A stretch of 64,000 nucleotides of DNA from Bedellia somnulentella (lineage: Eukaryota > Arthropoda > Insecta > Lepidoptera > Bedelliidae): assembly GCA_963576735.1 (NCBI GenBank), contig OY755172.1:3968001-4032000 (forward strand), in the 5' to 3' direction. A program made the position numbers and the translations under genes. Numbering within the stretch: position 1 is the stretch's first letter; every line of letters begins with the position of its first letter. Positions 11,877 through 22,287 of this stretch are shown in pieces. The notes under the pieces are model-generated. The model saw only the letters and a program-made list of their open reading frames with translations. It was not told the origin of the DNA and did not search any database.

Positions 11877-14708
11877 CTACAAGTTTTGGCCGCCATTTAA
11901 TTGTATGTTTAATAAATATTGCTTTAATTTAAGTTTAAACCTGTTAACGCTCATTATACTTCTTAGTGGTGGAGGGATGTTGTTCCAGCATTTTGTGGCG
12001 GCGTACTTAAAACTTCCACGAAATGCAGAACTGCGATGTCGGGGAACTTCCAGGACATTAGACGCAGCTCGCGTGTGGTATTTATTACTTTCACCAAGCC
12101 ATTTTAGTTTGCGGTGTAGGTAACTTGGTTCCCCAACCTTCACCAGTCCAAACAGCAGCGTAGCCAAGTGCAGCCTTAGACGTGAGTCCATTTTTAATAG
12201 TCTGCTCTTGTTCAAGAATGGCGTGACGTGTGATCTAGGGGGAATATTAAAACAGAAACGCGCACACGCATTTTGCACTCTCTGCAACTGTTTTGAAGAG
12301 GTGGAAAGGAGTCTAGGACCAGTAACGGCATCACCATAATTTAATTTTGACAAAATTAATGACTCACACAAACTAATCCGGAGTTCCTCGCTAAGAAATT
12401 CACGTATTTTGTATAAAATTTTCAATCTGTAAAAACAATTAGTAACTAGTTGTAAGACATGTTTTTCAAACCTAAGGTTGCAATCCATTAAAATACCCAG
12501 ATTACGAGCCTCATAAACACGTTCTACCAAGCTGTCATTGATTTTAACTTGCGGATCATATGATGAAATTATACGGATCTGCTCTTTACTTCCCAACACT
12601 AAGAATTTAGATTTTTTGGGATTAAGTACGAGCGTATTGTCTTCACACCAGTTAACGATTCTAGCTAAGTCAGTGTTAATAAGTTCGATAGAGTTTTCTG
12701 TATCTTCTGCCTTAAAAGATAAATATAACTGAACATCGTCAGCATAGATATGATAGCTACAATTTTTTATACAGTTAACCAAGTCTGCACAGTACATAAT
12801 AAACAGTATTGGCCCTAAAATGGAACCTTGCGGGACACCTCGGGTAATAGGACATGCATCAGACGAAGAAATGGATCCATCACTTTTATTTAATTCCACT
12901 ATTTGCATTCTATTAGTTAAGTAACTTCTGAATAGTTCTCTTGTGTTCTGGGAAAATCCATAGTATAACATTTTGGATAGTGCAAGTTCTATATTCATGC
13001 AATCAAAGGCTCTAGTAAAGTCTAGTAGCGTGAGAATAGTTCCTTTACCCCTGTCCTGTTCTGTCAAGATATTGTCAACTACATCTAGTAAGGCTGTTGT
13101 GGTGCTTCTGTTTTTCCTGAAACCAGATTGCAAGACGGGTAGAATGTTATTCCTCTCAAGATATTCCGTAAGTTGTAATGTTATAACTTTCTCTAGTATC
13201 TTGGACAAGCATGTTAAAAGACTTATCGGTCGAAGTTCAGAAACTAGTGTGGGGTTTAAAGTCTTAGGTATCGGACGAACAATAGCTGTTTTCCATAAAT
13301 CGGGGAATGTTGCGGACGCTATAGAAGAGTTGACAATACTTACTATAACATCTACTGTTATGGGCAAGGTCATAAAAATCATGTTTAAAGACAAACGGTC
13401 AATGCCTTGCGCATTAGATTGCAAGTTTTGTAAAATTTTTAAGATGTTATCAGATGTCACCTGATTGATTTCAAATATTGATGAGGAGAATCTATTAGAG
13501 TTATAATATTCGAGCTTGGATGAATTTGCGTAAATATTTCCTGGGACGGTCAAAAAATGTTTATTAATGAGATCTGGTGTATTTAAATGATTGGGAAGAC
13601 TTTTAAAATCATGAGTTTGGAGCACAGTACCTTTAAGATTTTTCCATAGTTCTTTAGAGTTTTTAATATTATGGTTGATTTTATTTTTGAAATAAGCTGT
13701 TTTCTCTTGGTATAAAGATTGTATAACTAATTTTTTCAAACTTTTATAATATTGAAAATGTGCTGCCTTTTTAGTCTTTTTACATCTAGCATGTGCTCGG
13801 TTTCGCAATTTTATCATAAGTCTTATAGTATCCGTATGCCATGGCAATCTTTTTTCCTTTATAGTGATTGTCTTAAGCGGTGCGTGCTTGTCAAACAACG
13901 ATGTAATTAATTGGGTAAAAATATTTACTTTTTCATTTACACTATGAAGTGATAAAATGAGGTTCCAGTCTATTTCCTGTAAATCCCTGTTAAAAAGGTC
14001 TAAATTGATTGCTTTTAGCTGCCTGAAAGTAACAGTTCGTGGAGAGGGTTTGTGTATTTTGAAGAGAAACTCAGCTGTTATAAATGCGTGTCTACCGAGT
14101 TCTGGAATGTGATTTACATTGATGTGACCAACAGTAGCATCAGTGCAGATCAGGTCAATGGTGGTCTCACTGGTATCCGTAAAATGGGTAGGTGTTTCAA
14201 TCAGTTGTTGTAAATTTAAGGAAGTCAGAAAGCCATTGAATGAAATAGTTTTAACATCACTAATACAGTCCATATTTATATTGAAGTCACCGAGTAAAAT
14301 CACTTTATCAAACTTACCAAAACTAGTTATACTATCAGTAAGACCATCAATGAATAGATCAGTGCTTTGCCAAGGTGGACGATACGCAGTCCCTATCACT
14401 ACTTTTTCCCTATTGAGCTTAAGACTAAGCCACATCTGTTCTACCGGGGACTCAGGGTGACGACATATACGTGCGCTACAGCCGAATCTTATATAAAAAC
14501 CGACTCCACCGCCCCGTGTACGCACGGATCGCGCACGAGGGATGTGTATGAGCCGGTAACCGGGCACCACAGGCGCTTTACCCTCTTCACCAGCCCGCAA
14601 CCAGGTTTCATTTATGGCCAGGATATCTACGTCTGATTCATCAATTGCAGCAAGAAGCTCATCGTGGCCTGTACCCAATGAGCCTGCATTAAATAGACCT
14701 AACTTCAA
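11877..14708 (-). CDS. LINE ORF2: APE endonuclease and reverse transcriptase (943 aa)
   Basis: Intact polyprotein that nicks target DNA and copies the element RNA onto it. The N-terminal AP-endonuclease-like domain (about residues 1-225) shows FNAGSL, LAINETWL with the catalytic Glu, GTAYRPP, LLGDFNINMD and a final GRHAF in place of the usual SDH. The reverse transcriptase (about 450-750) shows VRPIPK, LRPISLL, QSGFRKNRSTT, LLDFTRAFD, GVPQGSILGP and YADDVQLYLSF. The C-terminal part (NYGDAVTGPRL, QRVQNACARF, RSSAFRGSFKYAATKCWN) is the usual tail of such LINEs. Length fits the family and there is no frameshift or stop. The start Met is chosen because it directly precedes the endonuclease motif. 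Whether the GRH variant is active cannot be judged from sequence. Confidence 0.92.
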   Translation of the reverse strand: MKLGLFNAGSLGTGHDELLAAIDESDVDILAINETWLRAGEEGKAPVVPGYRLIHIPRARSVRTRGGGVGFYIRFGCSARICRHPESPVEQMWLSLKLNREKVVIGTAYRPPWQSTDLFIDGLTDSITSFGKFDKVILLGDFNINMDCISDVKTISFNGFLTSLNLQQLIETPTHFTDTSETTIDLICTDATVGHINVNHIPELGRHAFITAEFLFKIHKPSPRTVTFRQLKAINLDLFNRDLQEIDWNLILSLHSVNEKVNIFTQLITSLFDKHAPLKTITIKEKRLPWHTDTIRLMIKLRNRAHARCKKTKKAAHFQYYKSLKKLVIQSLYQEKTAYFKNKINHNIKNSKELWKNLKGTVLQTHDFKSLPNHLNTPDLINKHFLTVPGNIYANSSKLEYYNSNRFSSSIFEINQVTSDNILKILQNLQSNAQGIDRLSLNMIFMTLPITVDVIVSIVNSSIASATFPDLWKTAIVRPIPKTLNPTLVSELRPISLLTCLSKILEKVITLQLTEYLERNNILPVLQSGFRKNRSTTTALLDVVDNILTEQDRGKGTILTLLDFTRAFDCMNIELALSKMLYYGFSQNTRELFRSYLTNRMQIVELNKSDGSISSSDACPITRGVPQGSILGPILFIMYCADLVNCIKNCSYHIYADDVQLYLSFKAEDTENSIELINTDLARIVNWCEDNTLVLNPKKSKFLVLGSKEQIRIISSYDPQVKINDSLVERVYEARNLGILMDCNLRFEKHVLQLVTNCFYRLKILYKIREFLSEELRISLCESLILSKLNYGDAVTGPRLLSTSSKQLQRVQNACARFCFNIPPRSHVTPFLNKSRLLKMDSRLRLHLATLLFGLVKVGEPSYLHRKLKWLGESNKYHTRAASNVLEVPRHRSSAFRGSFKYAATKCWNNIPPPLRSIMSVNRFKLKLKQYLLNIQLNGGQNL

Positions 14709-15190
14709 AGTTTTCCTTTTACTATTGAATGTAAATTTCGATTGACATATAAATAAAGTTCGCGAGTTGTATAATTTTTCTATTCAGTAATACTCGTTGT
14801 CTCCTCTTACCCCAATCCATCTCGCTGCTAATAACGTGTATATTTGACTTATTTTTCTGAAAAGTATTTAGGGAATGGTGCCACAACCTAGCTATCATTG
14901 AAGCTGTGATGCACAGCTGTAGAGAAGAAAACTTGTTATTACTGTAAAATTCAATAAAAGATAATATGAATATATATGATGATATTATTGGTATAATGAT
15001 ATAAACTATAATGAGTAATAAATATAAGTTGAGAAAAAATATCTGACCTGTTACAATATTAAAAATACAGTAATGTACGTTCTTATTGCTATTAAAATTA
15101 GAAAAAAATAATATTGAAATCACACTAAGTGTATAAACCGTATTAATAACTATAGTTTCTTTTACTGAGTACAATTTAACAGAAAGTTGT

Positions 15191-16228
15191 TCATGTTTTT
15201 CGAACCTCAGGCTTAGAGCCAAAAACACAACCGATGTCATCTTCGGAGCGTATTGGGAAGGCGTTAGATCCATGCTCCCGCCGTGTATATATACGTCCCT
15301 GTTTTGTCCACACGTAGCGCCATTTATGTGAGCGAGCAGCGTCCCGCGCCGCACCAAATAGTCGACGGTTGAGTTGCGTGAGACGTTCGTTGATGTAGAA
15401 TGGCTGTGGCGCGGCGGCGGCGGCAGCGGCGGCGGTAGCCGCGGGCAACGCCATGTCACTGGTGGTGGCACCGCGCCGCGTCCGCGCGCTCTGTAGCAGC
15501 TGGTCACGCAACGAGCGCCGCGTCAGCCGCACCACGAGCGGCCGCCCGCGCCGCCCCGCCGCCGACGTCTCCCCCTCCACCAGACGACGTGATCCAACGC
15601 GCTCCGCGCTTACAATATCTCGCTCGTCCAGGGTTACACCCAGTTTGGTTCCAATCAACTTTACAATATGTACCGCACTTTCCCCGTTTGTCTCCGGAAA
15701 GTTGGTTATTTCGAGGTCATTCGCTAGTAGTTCTTGGTCTCTCAAGTTGATTTCTCGCTTTAGGTCCCGTATTACATCATCGACATTGGTATCGTTCCTG
15801 TTAATAGTGCTAAAATTTGACTCTAGTGACGTCACTCTCGATTCAAGTTCTGTCATCCTAGAATAATATGCAGCCAAAGTGTTTTTAACTTCGTGAATCT
15901 CCTCACGAAATGATAATAAATCCTGACGTACGCCCTTAAGCTCCTGACGAAGCAAACGAATTTCATCAGTTAGTGATATTTGTTCCGTTCTTGTTTTATC
16001 CTTCGGGATTGGAATCGGATCTGTATTCGCCAAACATTTCACGGGGGTGTCCGGTCGGTTATCCCTGGGTTCAAACCGAGTGCACTCGGGGCATATCCAC
16101 ATTCGTGACATCTTTTTCTTCTCCTGTATACCCACACAGGCGAGATGATAAATTGTCGAGCATTTACTACATTGAACAGCGCCATCTGTTCGAGTTGTAG
16201 GTTCTTTGCATGCTCCACACTTGGACAT
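15191..16228 (-). CDS. LINE ORF1: PHD-finger, coiled-coil RNA-binding protein (345 aa)
   Basis: The first 50 residues form a C4HC3 PHD-type zinc finger: Cys 4, 7, 20 and 23, His 28, Cys 31, 46 and 49. A coiled coil follows (about 80-165, heptads around IRLLRQELKGVRQDLLSFRE). Next is a fold-like region (EITNFPETNGES, DIVSAERVG, RPLVVRL) resembling the C-terminal domain of other LINE ORF1 proteins. After an alanine run (ATAAAAAAAA) comes FYINERLTQLNRRLF and KWRYVWTKQGRIYTRR, similar to the FP-C-like module in this class. It probably packages the element RNA with ORF2. The region around residues 210-270 is much richer in GC than its surroundings. Confidence 0.9.
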   Translation of the reverse strand: MSKCGACKEPTTRTDGAVQCSKCSTIYHLACVGIQEKKKMSRMWICPECTRFEPRDNRPDTPVKCLANTDPIPIPKDKTRTEQISLTDEIRLLRQELKGVRQDLLSFREEIHEVKNTLAAYYSRMTELESRVTSLESNFSTINRNDTNVDDVIRDLKREINLRDQELLANDLEITNFPETNGESAVHIVKLIGTKLGVTLDERDIVSAERVGSRRLVEGETSAAGRRGRPLVVRLTRRSLRDQLLQSARTRRGATTSDMALPAATAAAAAAAAPQPFYINERLTQLNRRLFGAARDAARSHKWRYVWTKQGRIYTRREHGSNAFPIRSEDDIGCVFGSKPEVRKT

Positions 16229-16590
16229 GATTGATTACTGCTGTTTTACCAAAGAATAGATCAATTCAGACAGTTCAGTTACAAACTTGTAGATGGCGCT
16301 AATTTGGGCCAAAGAATTAATGTTTGGGGTAGTGCGTATTATTTTTAAATTCAAAATTTTAACGAGTAACTATACAGAAATATCACTCAACACACGAAAT
16401 TGTTTCTGATTTTTTGTCACTTTCGAAGCCACTCCTGTAGTTAATAACACTTGTGGTCAGAAAACCCGGATTCAAGAACAAATCGCACTACACGTAACCA
16501 CCAAATAATAGCTTGATACGCGGTAAAAACAATTATCCAATTATAAAAACATTACATGACGTTACAACTTTTCTGAATTCTGAAATATAC

Positions 16591-17214
16591 AATTCAGAAA
16601 TCGGGCTTTAGTTATTATTTCGTGCATTTGCTAAAATACAAAATCAAGCTTGCATATTTAAACTCAAAGGCATGAAAGTGCAGAAACGACTTTTATTTTA
16701 CTTGAATATCATATTTAACTTAGTACTTTCCTCGTGTAAGCGTGCCCTTACTGAGCTCTATTGTCCGAAGGCGGGTGAGCCAATTTGTTTATAAACGCGT
16801 ATTACGACGGGTTGAGACTTTGCCCAAATTGTTAGTATAGTAGTACTAGTGGCATCGCACAACACCTACAAGAATATATGGAATATTATAATTTAAGTTA
16901 ATTAATATTGTTTTTTTTATTCTATTCGGCTATATATTATTAACACGTCTCATAATAATCCCTCAGGGATAATGTTCCCTTACGTTTGAATTACAAGTTG
17001 TACACTAACAATATGGGCAAAGTCAACCCGTCGTAATACGCGTTTATAAACAAATTGGCTCACCCGCCTTCATATTCAAGTTAAGTAAAAGTCGTTTCTG
17101 CACTTTCATGCCTTGAGTATGCAAGCTTGATTTTGTATTTTAGCAAATGCACCAAATGATAACTAAAGCCCGATTTCTGAATTGAATATTCAAGCTGAGA
17201 ACGACTTAAGTAAA
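16591..17214. mobile_element. Large palindromic MITE
   Basis: The left arm (16591-16845, with about 55 extra bases near 16712-16768) and the right arm (17003-17214) are reverse complements. They share AAGTCGTTTCTGCACTTTCA, TAATACGCGTTTATAAACAA and ATTTTAGCAAATGCA. The loop (16846-17002) has no ORF. The right arm continues to GAGAACGACTTAAG, which matches the hairpin at 11266, so the two elements share terminal sequence. Confidence 0.75.
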
Positions 17215-17448
17215 TCAACAATCATCAATACATATATAAAGGTAAGCGTAAGTAGAAAAGCTTTTTAGTTTTGGTTTACATGGGTTTCCTACGAGGCGAC
17301 TGAGAATTTCGTCCTCCCTTAAACTACGCTGCTAATAAACCCGACACGACTTAAGACAAAGTACTAAATCCAAATTATATTTAGAATCCAAACCAGCTTA
17401 AAAGAAACCTCATCATCCATTTGAGTAAAGTTTAGATAGTAAAGATAA

Positions 17449-17697
17449 ACATACATACATACATATACTCACGGCTGTAAATCCCTAGAAGGGGTAGCCA
17501 GAGCTAAGGAACTAGAAGTTCCTCAGCCACTTTTGGAAAGTTGAGTGGGGAAAAGATGGCAAAATAAAGGCTGTTGGTGATGGGTCTCCAACCGCATCGC
17601 CCAAAATTCCCTAAAAGCCCCAATACCGTTAGTCGCCTCTTACGTACACCCACCGGCAGAAATGGGGTAGTGTTATTCTAAGCCGACACTACACAGC
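17449..17697 (-). mobile_element. SINE-A copy, full length
   Basis: ATACATACATACATATACTC tail, body close to consensus, 5' end CGACACTACACAG. Confidence 0.85.
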
Positions 17698-18120
17698 GAT
17701 AAACATTCAATATAATTCGCTATATTCAAGTGATTACATAGCTAGCATCGTGTATATCGGGCTTTACTCGTCTTGGTACGGTTTGCCAATAATGAAACAC
17801 TATCGACGTCATTCCGTATATATAGTCGCTATTGTCTTTTGCGAGAATCGTTTTGTACGGTGTCACTTTACCGAGTGTCGAAAGGAAGACATAACAATTT
17901 GGGTGTTAATTAAGGTTTTGATAGTGTTTGTCTTTTCGGCAAGGATTTCGTGCTATAAGCTAGGTTACTGGGGCCCGGCGGAAATGGATAAAGACGTGGT
18001 ACAGCGTGGTCAACGTAGCAGATATGATAACATTGTTGTATGAATATCTTTATATATAAATAAGTATACGCACAGTATGGCTCATAATTGGCTTTCCGGG
18101 CTAACACCAAAATTGTAATA

Positions 18121-18212
18121 AACGTAAAAAAGATGTGTGTTGACGAGTTTCTTACGGGTTCTTCTCTCAACAAAACACCTTCCGAATCCGAAGTAAACTT
18201 AGTATTAAGCAT
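18121..18212. repeat. Repeat G (copy 1)
   Basis: GAGTTTCTTACGGGTTCTTC and nearby CTTCCGAATCCGAAGTAA match, in reverse complement, the block at 29625-29715 (GAAGAACCCGTAAGAAACTC). Class unknown. An open frame running through it is not convincing as a gene. Confidence 0.5.
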
Positions 18213-18523
18213 AGAATAAAGAGTACCCAGAATCCGCTCACGGCCGCATCGATAGTCCTATTTCATTGGTTTCTCTTGCATACCAACGCAACGCACCCGC
18301 ACTCAGTCGGTTAGAAGCTTTGAAAGTGACAAGCCAAAACAGCTCCACAAAAAAATTCATAATGACGACTTACGTACTTCCATCTTGTCGAAATAGAGTA
18401 AATATCAAAGCTAAAGGACTGGGAATCACATTTCACCGGTTACTATTGTTATTTTCCACTTACTTTCGATGATTGAAAGCAATTTAATTTTGTTTCAATT
18501 ACGAGTTTTTTACGCCGCCATGT

Positions 18524-19230
18524 CAGTGTTGCAAGCGTAGAACTTTGTATTTTCTACCATTTTCAACATAAGAATATTATGTTTAGGTAGAAATTCTAAA
18601 TGGTGAAAAATAAGTACTTTTGGGTATTTTAGATTTCCTGCAGACGAAAGCAGGCGAGCTCCGTGGGTAAGAATTATACAAAAACCTAAAATTTATGAGT
18701 ATTGGAAACCCACCTCAAGCTCACGTATTTGCTCCGAGCATTTTGAAGAAAAATATTTTGATTTAACTAAATCTGGAATCAGAAGACTTGTAAAATATGC
18801 CATACCCACGAAGGTATATTTGTACTATATTTGAAATATATACCTATCTGTATATACGTAATATTATACATATAAATTTTAAACTACGAATGCCATAAAC
18901 CTGACAACATCCGTGTTTTTTATTATCCATCTTATTATTTAGAAGCATTAAATAATTCACAATTATGTTCAAATATAGAAAAAGAACATTTTGATATTTC
19001 AGAAAATTTAATTTTACTAATAAGTTAAAAAACTATTAAAGCTGTTGTTTTATTTTTAATATATGTTTTTTATTATCTTATCATTTAAAAGCATTAAATA
19101 TTTCATGTTTTTTCTCAAATATAGAAAAAGAACATATTAAATAATTATTAGGAGTTTGGTAGAAATTAATAGGAGTTTGGTAGAAAATATACATTTGCAG
19201 ACTGGCGATGGGTTAAAGCTTGCAACATTG
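18524..19230 (+). mobile_element. DNA transposon relic with a THAP domain (P-element-like)
   Basis: Inverted ends CAGTGTTGCAAGC (18524-18536) and GCTTGCAACATTG (19218-19230), with a second matched block TATTTTCTACCA further in on both sides. It holds a THAP-domain remnant. THAP domains are typical of P-element transposases, but several host genes also carry them. No matching 8-bp target duplication was found, so the superfamily is provisional. Confidence 0.55.
18613..18834 (+). pseudogene. THAP zinc-finger domain fragment
   Basis: Seventy-three codons open before TGA read STFGYFRFPADESRRAPWV, then SSSRICSEHFEEKYF and YAIPTK. This is the second half of a THAP zinc finger: the FRFP motif, the invariant Trp, the Cys-x2-His pair (CSEH) and the closing A-I-P-T. 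The first Cys-x2-Cys pair, expected just upstream, is lost to a stop and frameshift, so it cannot form a complete finger. Confidence 0.75.
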
Positions 19231-19442
19231 CGGGGCGTGAAGTGCAGTGAGAGCGGGGGGATTATTGGACCATTTTGCCGAACCGATTTTGTACTGACTA
19301 CGGTGTCTGGAGGATACTAAGTTTGTGGTATTAAGTTAAAATTTGACGTTCAAAAAACAAAGATTTATCTTTTTATTTTGAAATAAATGATTATTTTATT
19401 TATTTTTATTTTAATTGATCTTTTCAATCTATATTCTACATA

Positions 19443-19689
19443 GGCTGTGTAGTGTCGGCTTAGAATAGCACTACCTCATTTCTTCCGGTGGGTGTACGTC
19501 AGAGGCGACTAACGGTATTGGGGCTTTTAAGGGATTTTTGGGCAATGCGGTTGGAGACCAATCACCAACAACTTTATTTTACCATTTTTAACCCACTCAA
19601 CTTTCCAAAAGTGGCTGAGGAATTTCTAATTCCTTAGCTCTGGCTACCCCTTTTAGGGATTTATAGCCGTGAGTATATGTATGTATGTG
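19443..19689 (+). mobile_element. SINE-A reference copy (247 bp, 9-bp target duplication)
   Basis: Exact duplication TTCTACATA at 19434-19442 and 19690-19698 defines the whole element, from GGCTGTGTAGTGTCGGCTTA to GAGTATATGTATGTATGTG. There is no clear tRNA head; GCGGTTGGAGACC could be a weak B box. Confidence 0.92.
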
Positions 19690-20199
19690 TTCTACATATG
19701 TTAACCATTTTTCTTACACAAAATCAATTTCAAAAATTGTGCTACATATCGTTGCTTTGTATAGAATAAACAGTCACTTACATGGTTAACTTAACCACAT
19801 GGTTTTCTCACATTGGTATAGGTTCGACTCCAGATTTGAACTCACGTATATTTGCTGTACCGTAATATCATATACGTCACATAGACATTAGACAATGATA
19901 TGCTTACTTTACATTATATTCTTGTCCCTATAAAGATTGGGCGGTTACCGGCGCGAGAAGTAAAGTTTCCGCTTGGCTAAGTAAGTGACAACATATCTTT
20001 AATACACACGTATTAAAAGTGATGTTTGGCAACAAGACTTGCCCATATATTGGGGTACCGGTATCCGGTAAAAATATTGGTATATCTTATATTGATATAC
20101 CGACCCGACACAACACGGGATAATTTAAGCTATTACTATAATCGAGCTCAAAGGATACAATTTAACAGAAAAGTTTTTATTGTAAATGATATTTAACAA

Positions 20200-20563
20200 C
20201 CGTGATAGTGCAGTGGGTAGAACACTCGGTTATCGTGCAAACGACTAGTGTTCAAATCCTGGGTCGGGCCTACACCAATTTGTCTTTTCTAAAGACATAT
20301 GGGTGGTTAATTTATCATGGTTGTTAACGGTGAGGGAAAACATCGTGAGGAAACCCACATGGCTGAGTTGTACTTAGTCATGTGACAGTGTATTCGTACA
20401 AAACGGCGATAGGCCTGCCCCCTATCACGTGAGTACACTGTCCATGCAAAACGTGGGTACTCTGAACACCAGGTGACAAAGTCACGTGATGTTCAGAAGT
20501 ATTAGTACCTCTGCCAACCCCTTCGAGGATATTCGGCGTGAACGTTTATGTTATGTTATGTTT
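20200..20563 (+). mobile_element. SINE-B copy, full length, 11-bp target duplication
   Basis: ATATTTAACAA occurs at 20189-20199 and 20564-20574. Nearly identical to the copy at 10731, so the two insertions are close in age. Confidence 0.92.
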
Positions 20564-20994
20564 ATATTTAACAAATAGCATATATTATGTTTTTGAATAG
20601 AACTCCAATGGTCGGTCTTATCGATAAATCTCATCCACACAAACTTGCACATCATGCATATACCGCACGTTATGTTTGAACCAATAAATATTCCTACCTA
20701 CCATATTTCACCACCAAACTTCACGTTTTAGAATTATAGTTCCATAATAAATACATTTCCTTATCAATACATAGCAACACATTGGCACCACTACAAAACA
20801 TATGAACTACTGAACGCCAGACATTCAAAACAACGAAACTGTAACAATAGCGGACTACACAATCGGGTGTGAAACAAAAATCAAGGACAATGTAACATTG
20901 ATAGTGAGGCCATCGTATATATATATGTCAGTAGTAGCATGACGTAATGAGCTTGACTACATAGTAAATTTATTTCATTCATTGATTTTTTACA

Positions 20995-21115
20995 CCCTAT
21001 TTCACTGAAGGGGTGGCAGACGTTTTAATATTTCTGAACATTATGTGACATTCTGTTCGGGCTACCTACTTTTGCCTGGGCAGTATTTAGCAGGGAGGCC
21101 TAGCGCCTAAGCCTA
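20995..21115 (-). mobile_element. SINE-B, old fragment
   Basis: GAAGGGGTGGCAGACG, TATTTCTGAACATTATGTGA and GCAGGGAGGCCTAGCGCC follow the SINE-B 3' half in reverse, with many changes. Confidence 0.55.
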
Positions 21116-21450
21116 CAGCACACATCATGACAAAGAATCTCAGACTAGGAGTCTAAGAACTAGAGTACTAAGAATATAGGACCGGAAAACGAATAGGATA
21201 CAAGTTAAAACTACATAACCTAACATTCTATTATATACATTGATGTCACCAAAGTATACAGGATATTTTAAGTTTGAAGTCAGCGTTAGACGTTTCATGT
21301 TGAGTTAAGCCCGAATTTAATCGTTTTGTGCTTGAAAATAAATATTTGCTATGTTGATTTTTTACATCCGTTCAATTAATTACGTTTTTTTTACCTAAAA
21401 TCGTGGATTTACTCAAATAATTTTGGAAATCCCTTCTCCGATAGAATACT

Positions 21451-21949
21451 TACATACATATACATATACTCACGGCTATATTTCCCTAGAAGGGGTAACC
21501 AGAGCTAAGGAATTATAAATTCATCAGCCACTTTTGGAAGTTGAGTGGGGAAAAGATGGTAAGAATAAAGGTTTTTGGTGATGGGTCTCCAACCACATCG
21601 CCCAAAAATCCAATAAAAAGCCCCAATCCAATACCCTTAGTCGCCTCTTACGACACCCGTGGGTAGAAAGGGGTAGCGACATTCTAAGCCGGCACTACAC
21701 GGATACATACATACATATACTCACGGCTATATTTCCCTAGAAGGGGTAGCCAGAGCTAAGGAATTATAAATTCCTCAGCCACTTTTGGAAGTTGAGTGGG
21801 GAAAAGATGGTAAAAATAAAGGTTTTTGGTGATGGGTCTCCAACCGCATCGCCCAAAAATCCAATAAAAAGCCCCAATACCCTTAGTCGCCTCTTACGAC
21901 ACCCGTGGGTAGAAAGGGGTAGCGACATTCTAAGCCGGCACTACACGGC
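21451..21949 (-). mobile_element. Two SINE-A copies in direct tandem
   Basis: Unit 1 is 21451-21702 and unit 2 is 21703-21949, head to tail with no spacer. They share private differences from the other copies (GGCTATATTTCCCTAGAAGG; CCCGTGGGTAGAAAGGGGTA). Unit 1 has a short extra repeat (CCAATCCAATACC). This implies duplication of one copy and not two insertions. Confidence 0.9.
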
Positions 21950-22287
21950 AAATTTTAATTTCTTTTTTCCATTTTAATTACTGTTAAATAAACTCACCGT
22001 AGTACAGATATATTATTAACTATGATAAATCAAGCAGGAAAGCACATACTGTAGCTGTCAGTAAACTAATTAAACTCAGTATTGTTCGACACAATACCGT
22101 ATTTGCACTTTATCGTTATAGTTTTAATTGGCTTCGGAAAGTGCTAAATATAATGAATGTTATGTAATACTGATTGCGGGGAAGCAATCAAACCTAGTTG
22201 TTTGTTGTTGACTCCTATTTGTACAAACATAAAGCTCAACAGCAGCGGTTACTTCGACAGAAAGAATGATAACTCTATTACTTTTAA

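Larger units (their letters stand above)
11383..16583 (-). mobile_element. Apparently full-length two-ORF LINE (CR1/L2-like group)
   Basis: A 5201-bp non-LTR retrotransposon on the minus strand. The 5' UTR (16583-16229) is followed by ORF1 (16228-15191), a 482-bp AT-rich spacer, ORF2 (14708-11877) and a 494-bp 3' UTR. It ends in GCTAAATAAAAACATTC and a (TTTTC)n tail at 11383-11410. The target duplication AATATA stands at 11377-11382 and 16584-16589, inside a hairpin MITE whose two halves fit together across it. Both ORFs are open, which suggests a young insertion. The group assignment rests on the PHD finger in ORF1 and the APE-RT layout of ORF2. The 3' UTR holds no further ORF. Confidence 0.85.
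11266..16604. mobile_element. Hairpin MITE interrupted by the 5.2-kb LINE
   Basis: The left inverted end CCGATTTCTGAATT (11266-11279) pairs with AATTCAGAAATCGG (16591-16604). Inside, GAACAACTTAAGTATCGTT pairs with AACGATACTTAAGTCGTTC near 11351-11368. Without the LINE (11383-16583) the element is only about 140 bp. Its end sequence is shared with the palindrome that follows at 16591-17214. Confidence 0.7.

Noticed and set aside
12973..13464. 163-codon frame on the plus strand
   Set aside because: Antisense shadow of the reverse transcriptase ORF2.
14722..15507. 261-codon open frame with hydrophobic stretches on the minus strand
   Set aside because: Half of it overlaps ORF1 of the LINE in another frame, and the rest is AT-rich spacer whose composition alone gives Ile/Leu/Phe runs. 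No domain.
15453..15866. 137-codon frame on the plus strand
   Set aside because: Antisense shadow of the GC-rich part of ORF1.
17910..18212. 100-codon frame on the minus strand
   Set aside because: Runs through repeat G and unrelated AT-rich DNA; no family resemblance or splice context.
21703..21949. CRISPR-like or satellite array
   Set aside because: The regular repeats are two tandem SINE-A copies; there are no short repeats with unique spacers anywhere in the window.
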